A model generated the notes under the pieces. It searched no databases. It was not told the origin of the DNA and saw nothing but the letters and a program-made list of their open reading frames with translations. The translations under genes were made by a program, and so were the position numbers. Below, one piece after another: positions 62,676 through 64,000 of a stretch of DNA of 64,000 bases; the first letter of the stretch is position 1, and each line of letters begins with the position of its first letter. The DNA is from DASQHM01 sp035632095 (GTDB lineage Bacteria; Pseudomonadota; Alphaproteobacteria; Ferrovibrionales; Ferrovibrionaceae): contig DASQHM010000052.1 in the NCBI GenBank assembly GCA_035632095.1, positions 1-64,000 on the forward strand. Direction: 5' to 3'.

Positions 62676-63907
62676 GGCGGCACGGGTTTATTGCCGGGTT
62701 GGACGTCGGCACGACGAAAGTCTGCTGCTTCGTGGCGCGCATCGACGGGGGCGGCGTGCGCGTGGTCGGGATCGGGCATCAAGTATCGAGAGGCATGCGC
62801 TCCGGCGCCGTGGTCGACATGGAGGCGGTGGAAGCATCCATTCGCGCCGCCGTCGATACCGCCGAACGCATGGCGGGCGAAACGGTCCGCGAAGCTTACG
62901 TGGGATTTTCCGGCGGCCAGCCCGCCTCGCACACGGTCGGCGTCGAAGTGGCTATCGCAGGCCACCAGGTCGGCGAGAGCGACGTGAGCCGGGTGCTCGA
63001 TCAGGGGCGCAGCCGCAACGAGCCGGGCGAACGGCAGGTCGTGCACGCAATTCCGGTCGGCTACACCATCGACGGCAGCCGCGGCATCCGCGATCCGCGC
63101 GGCATGCACGGCGAGCGCCTCGGCGTCAACATGCACGTGGTGACCGCCGCCGCCGGGCCGCTGCGCAATCTCGCGACATGCGTGGAGCGCTGCCACCTGA
63201 AGATCGCCGGCGTGGTCGTCTCGCCCTATGCCAGCGGACTGGCTTGCCTGGTCGAAGACGAAATGGACCTTGGCGTGACGCTGGTCGACATGGGCGGCGG
63301 GACGACGTCGCTTGCGGTCTTCTACGACGGCGCACTGGTGTTCGCCGACGTGATCCCGATCGGCGGCGCGCATGTGACGAACGACATAGCGCGCGGCCTT
63401 TCGACGCCGACCGCCCATGCCGAACGCATGAAGACGCTTTACGGCGGCGCGATTGCCGGCAGCGGCGATCACGGCGAAATCATCGACGTGCCGCGCGTCG
63501 GCGAAACGGAGCACCACAGTCCCAATCACGTGCCGCGCTCCATGCTGGTCGGCATCGTCCGGCCGCGCGTCGAGGAGACGCTTGAACTGGTCCGCGACCG
63601 GCTGACCCGCTCGGGCGTCGAACATCTCGCCGGCCGCCGCGTCGTGCTCTGCGGCGGCGCCAGCCAGCTCCAAGGAATGCGCGAGCTGGCGCAGCGCGTT
63701 CTCGACAAGCAAGTGCGCATGGGTCGGCCGATCCGCGTCGGCGGCTTGGCGGAGGCCACCGGCGGCCCGGCTTTCGCGGCCTGCGCCGGACTTTTGACTT
63801 ACGCGCTCCGCGCTCGTGCGGAGGCGGTGGACGGCATGAGCGAACCCGATGAGGCGCCAAGCGGGCGCTTCGCTCGCCTCGGCCAATGGCTGAGGGCCAA
63901 CTTTTGA
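62666..63907 (+). CDS. ftsA: Cell division actin-like protein FtsA
   Basis: 413-residue actin-fold ATPase that anchors FtsZ to the membrane and links it to the divisome. Phosphate-1 loop GLDVGTTKVCCFV near the N-terminus, SHUT-domain region (GFSGGQPASHTVGVEV, HAIPVGYTIDG), LVDMGGGTTSLAVF phosphate-2 loop, GGASQLQGMRELA adenosine motif, and a C-terminal amphipathic helix (RFARLGQWLRANF). ATG at 62666 follows GGAGAAGAGGGG. Frame continuity upstream is not coding. Confidence 0.95.
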   Translation: MAVGRHGFIAGLDVGTTKVCCFVARIDGGGVRVVGIGHQVSRGMRSGAVVDMEAVEASIRAAVDTAERMAGETVREAYVGFSGGQPASHTVGVEVAIAGHQVGESDVSRVLDQGRSRNEPGERQVVHAIPVGYTIDGSRGIRDPRGMHGERLGVNMHVVTAAAGPLRNLATCVERCHLKIAGVVVSPYASGLACLVEDEMDLGVTLVDMGGGTTSLAVFYDGALVFADVIPIGGAHVTNDIARGLSTPTAHAERMKTLYGGAIAGSGDHGEIIDVPRVGETEHHSPNHVPRSMLVGIVRPRVEETLELVRDRLTRSGVEHLAGRRVVLCGGASQLQGMRELAQRVLDKQVRMGRPIRVGGLAEATGGPAFAACAGLLTYALRARAEAVDGMSEPDEAPSGRFARLGQWLRANF

Positions 63908-64000
63908 GTGGCGTACGCCGATATCGGTCCCTGCGGGTGGGGCCGGAGCCTAGCCGGGGAGATCCGGTCGGCGTGCGCTTGAGTGAACGGCGTAATTCGA
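63908..64000 (+). other. Leader region, ftsZ expected next
   Basis: 93 bp after ftsA to the window end, without a start of a recognisable protein. By dcw gene order ftsZ should follow just beyond the window. Confidence 0.4.

Overview
The window is almost entirely chromosomal DNA of a GC-rich (about 65% by eye) alphaproteobacterium. This is supported by a PhyR-type sigma-like/receiver protein (an alphaproteobacterial speciality), a dcw cluster of ftsW-murG-murC-murB-ddl-ftsQ-ftsA type with ATGA overlaps, a type A RNase P RNA and meso-DAP type MurE. A Rhodospirillales-like or Reyranella-like organism is my guess; the sequence does not settle the order. The first ~217 bases do not fit: they are AT-richer, carry CAGA- and CAT-type simple repeats, and resemble metazoan (mollusc-type) interspersed repeats. 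They cut off the 3' end of a dienelactone hydrolase gene, so the contig end is probably chimeric or comes from an animal host or sample.

Layout. 0.1-9.5 kb: catabolic genes. A dienelactone hydrolase/NTF2-like gene is divergent from a four-gene operon (Rieske dioxygenase alpha and beta, an isochorismatase-fold protein without its catalytic residues, an SDR dehydrogenase). Then come a GNAT protein, an acyl-CoA carboxyltransferase, an unrecognised HTH/Pro-rich/coiled-coil protein paired with an acyl-CoA dehydrogenase, and a CoA-type Nudix hydrolase. 9.5-20 kb: an AlkK-like acyl-CoA ligase, prfC, the ergothioneine pair egtB-egtD, bifunctional putA, a PhyR-like regulator with a degenerate receiver, and an enoyl-CoA hydratase. 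20-23.8 kb: phoR-phoU-phoB without pst genes, with a four-half-site Pho box before phoU, then a lone MlaC-like protein. 24-29.4 kb: a methionine-cycle operon (ArsR-methyltransferase SahR-like regulator, metF, metH) behind a strong palindromic operator. 29.4-46.3 kb: mixed metabolism and transport (DUF2167 protein, a two-subunit molybdenum oxidoreductase, an SDR, a nitronate monooxygenase, a BASS-like transporter, PNPOx-, ABM- and DUF3237-like small proteins, CorA, an orphan LivK-type binding protein, a peptidoglycan-binding protein, a fused 5-oxoprolinase, a SnoaL-like protein and an AmpD-like amidase). 46.4 kb: rnpB. 47-64 kb: the complete division and cell-wall cluster mraZ to ftsA, cut just before the expected ftsZ.

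How it works together. The right-hand third makes UDP-MurNAc-pentapeptide and lipid II and supplies division proteins. It appears to be one transcript under an MraZ operator, with nearly every start overlapping the previous stop. The met operon couples SAM/SAH level to 5-methyl-THF synthesis and homocysteine methylation. The Pho genes sense phosphate. The left part suggests use of aromatic and branched or fatty acyl substrates. No transposons, CRISPR arrays, tRNAs or phage genes were seen. The least explained items are the pseudo-isochorismatase in the dioxygenase operon, the PhyR homologue with Glu in place of the phospho-acceptor Asp, the HTH/Pro-rich/coiled-coil protein, and a 144-bp low-GC codon patch inside mraY.
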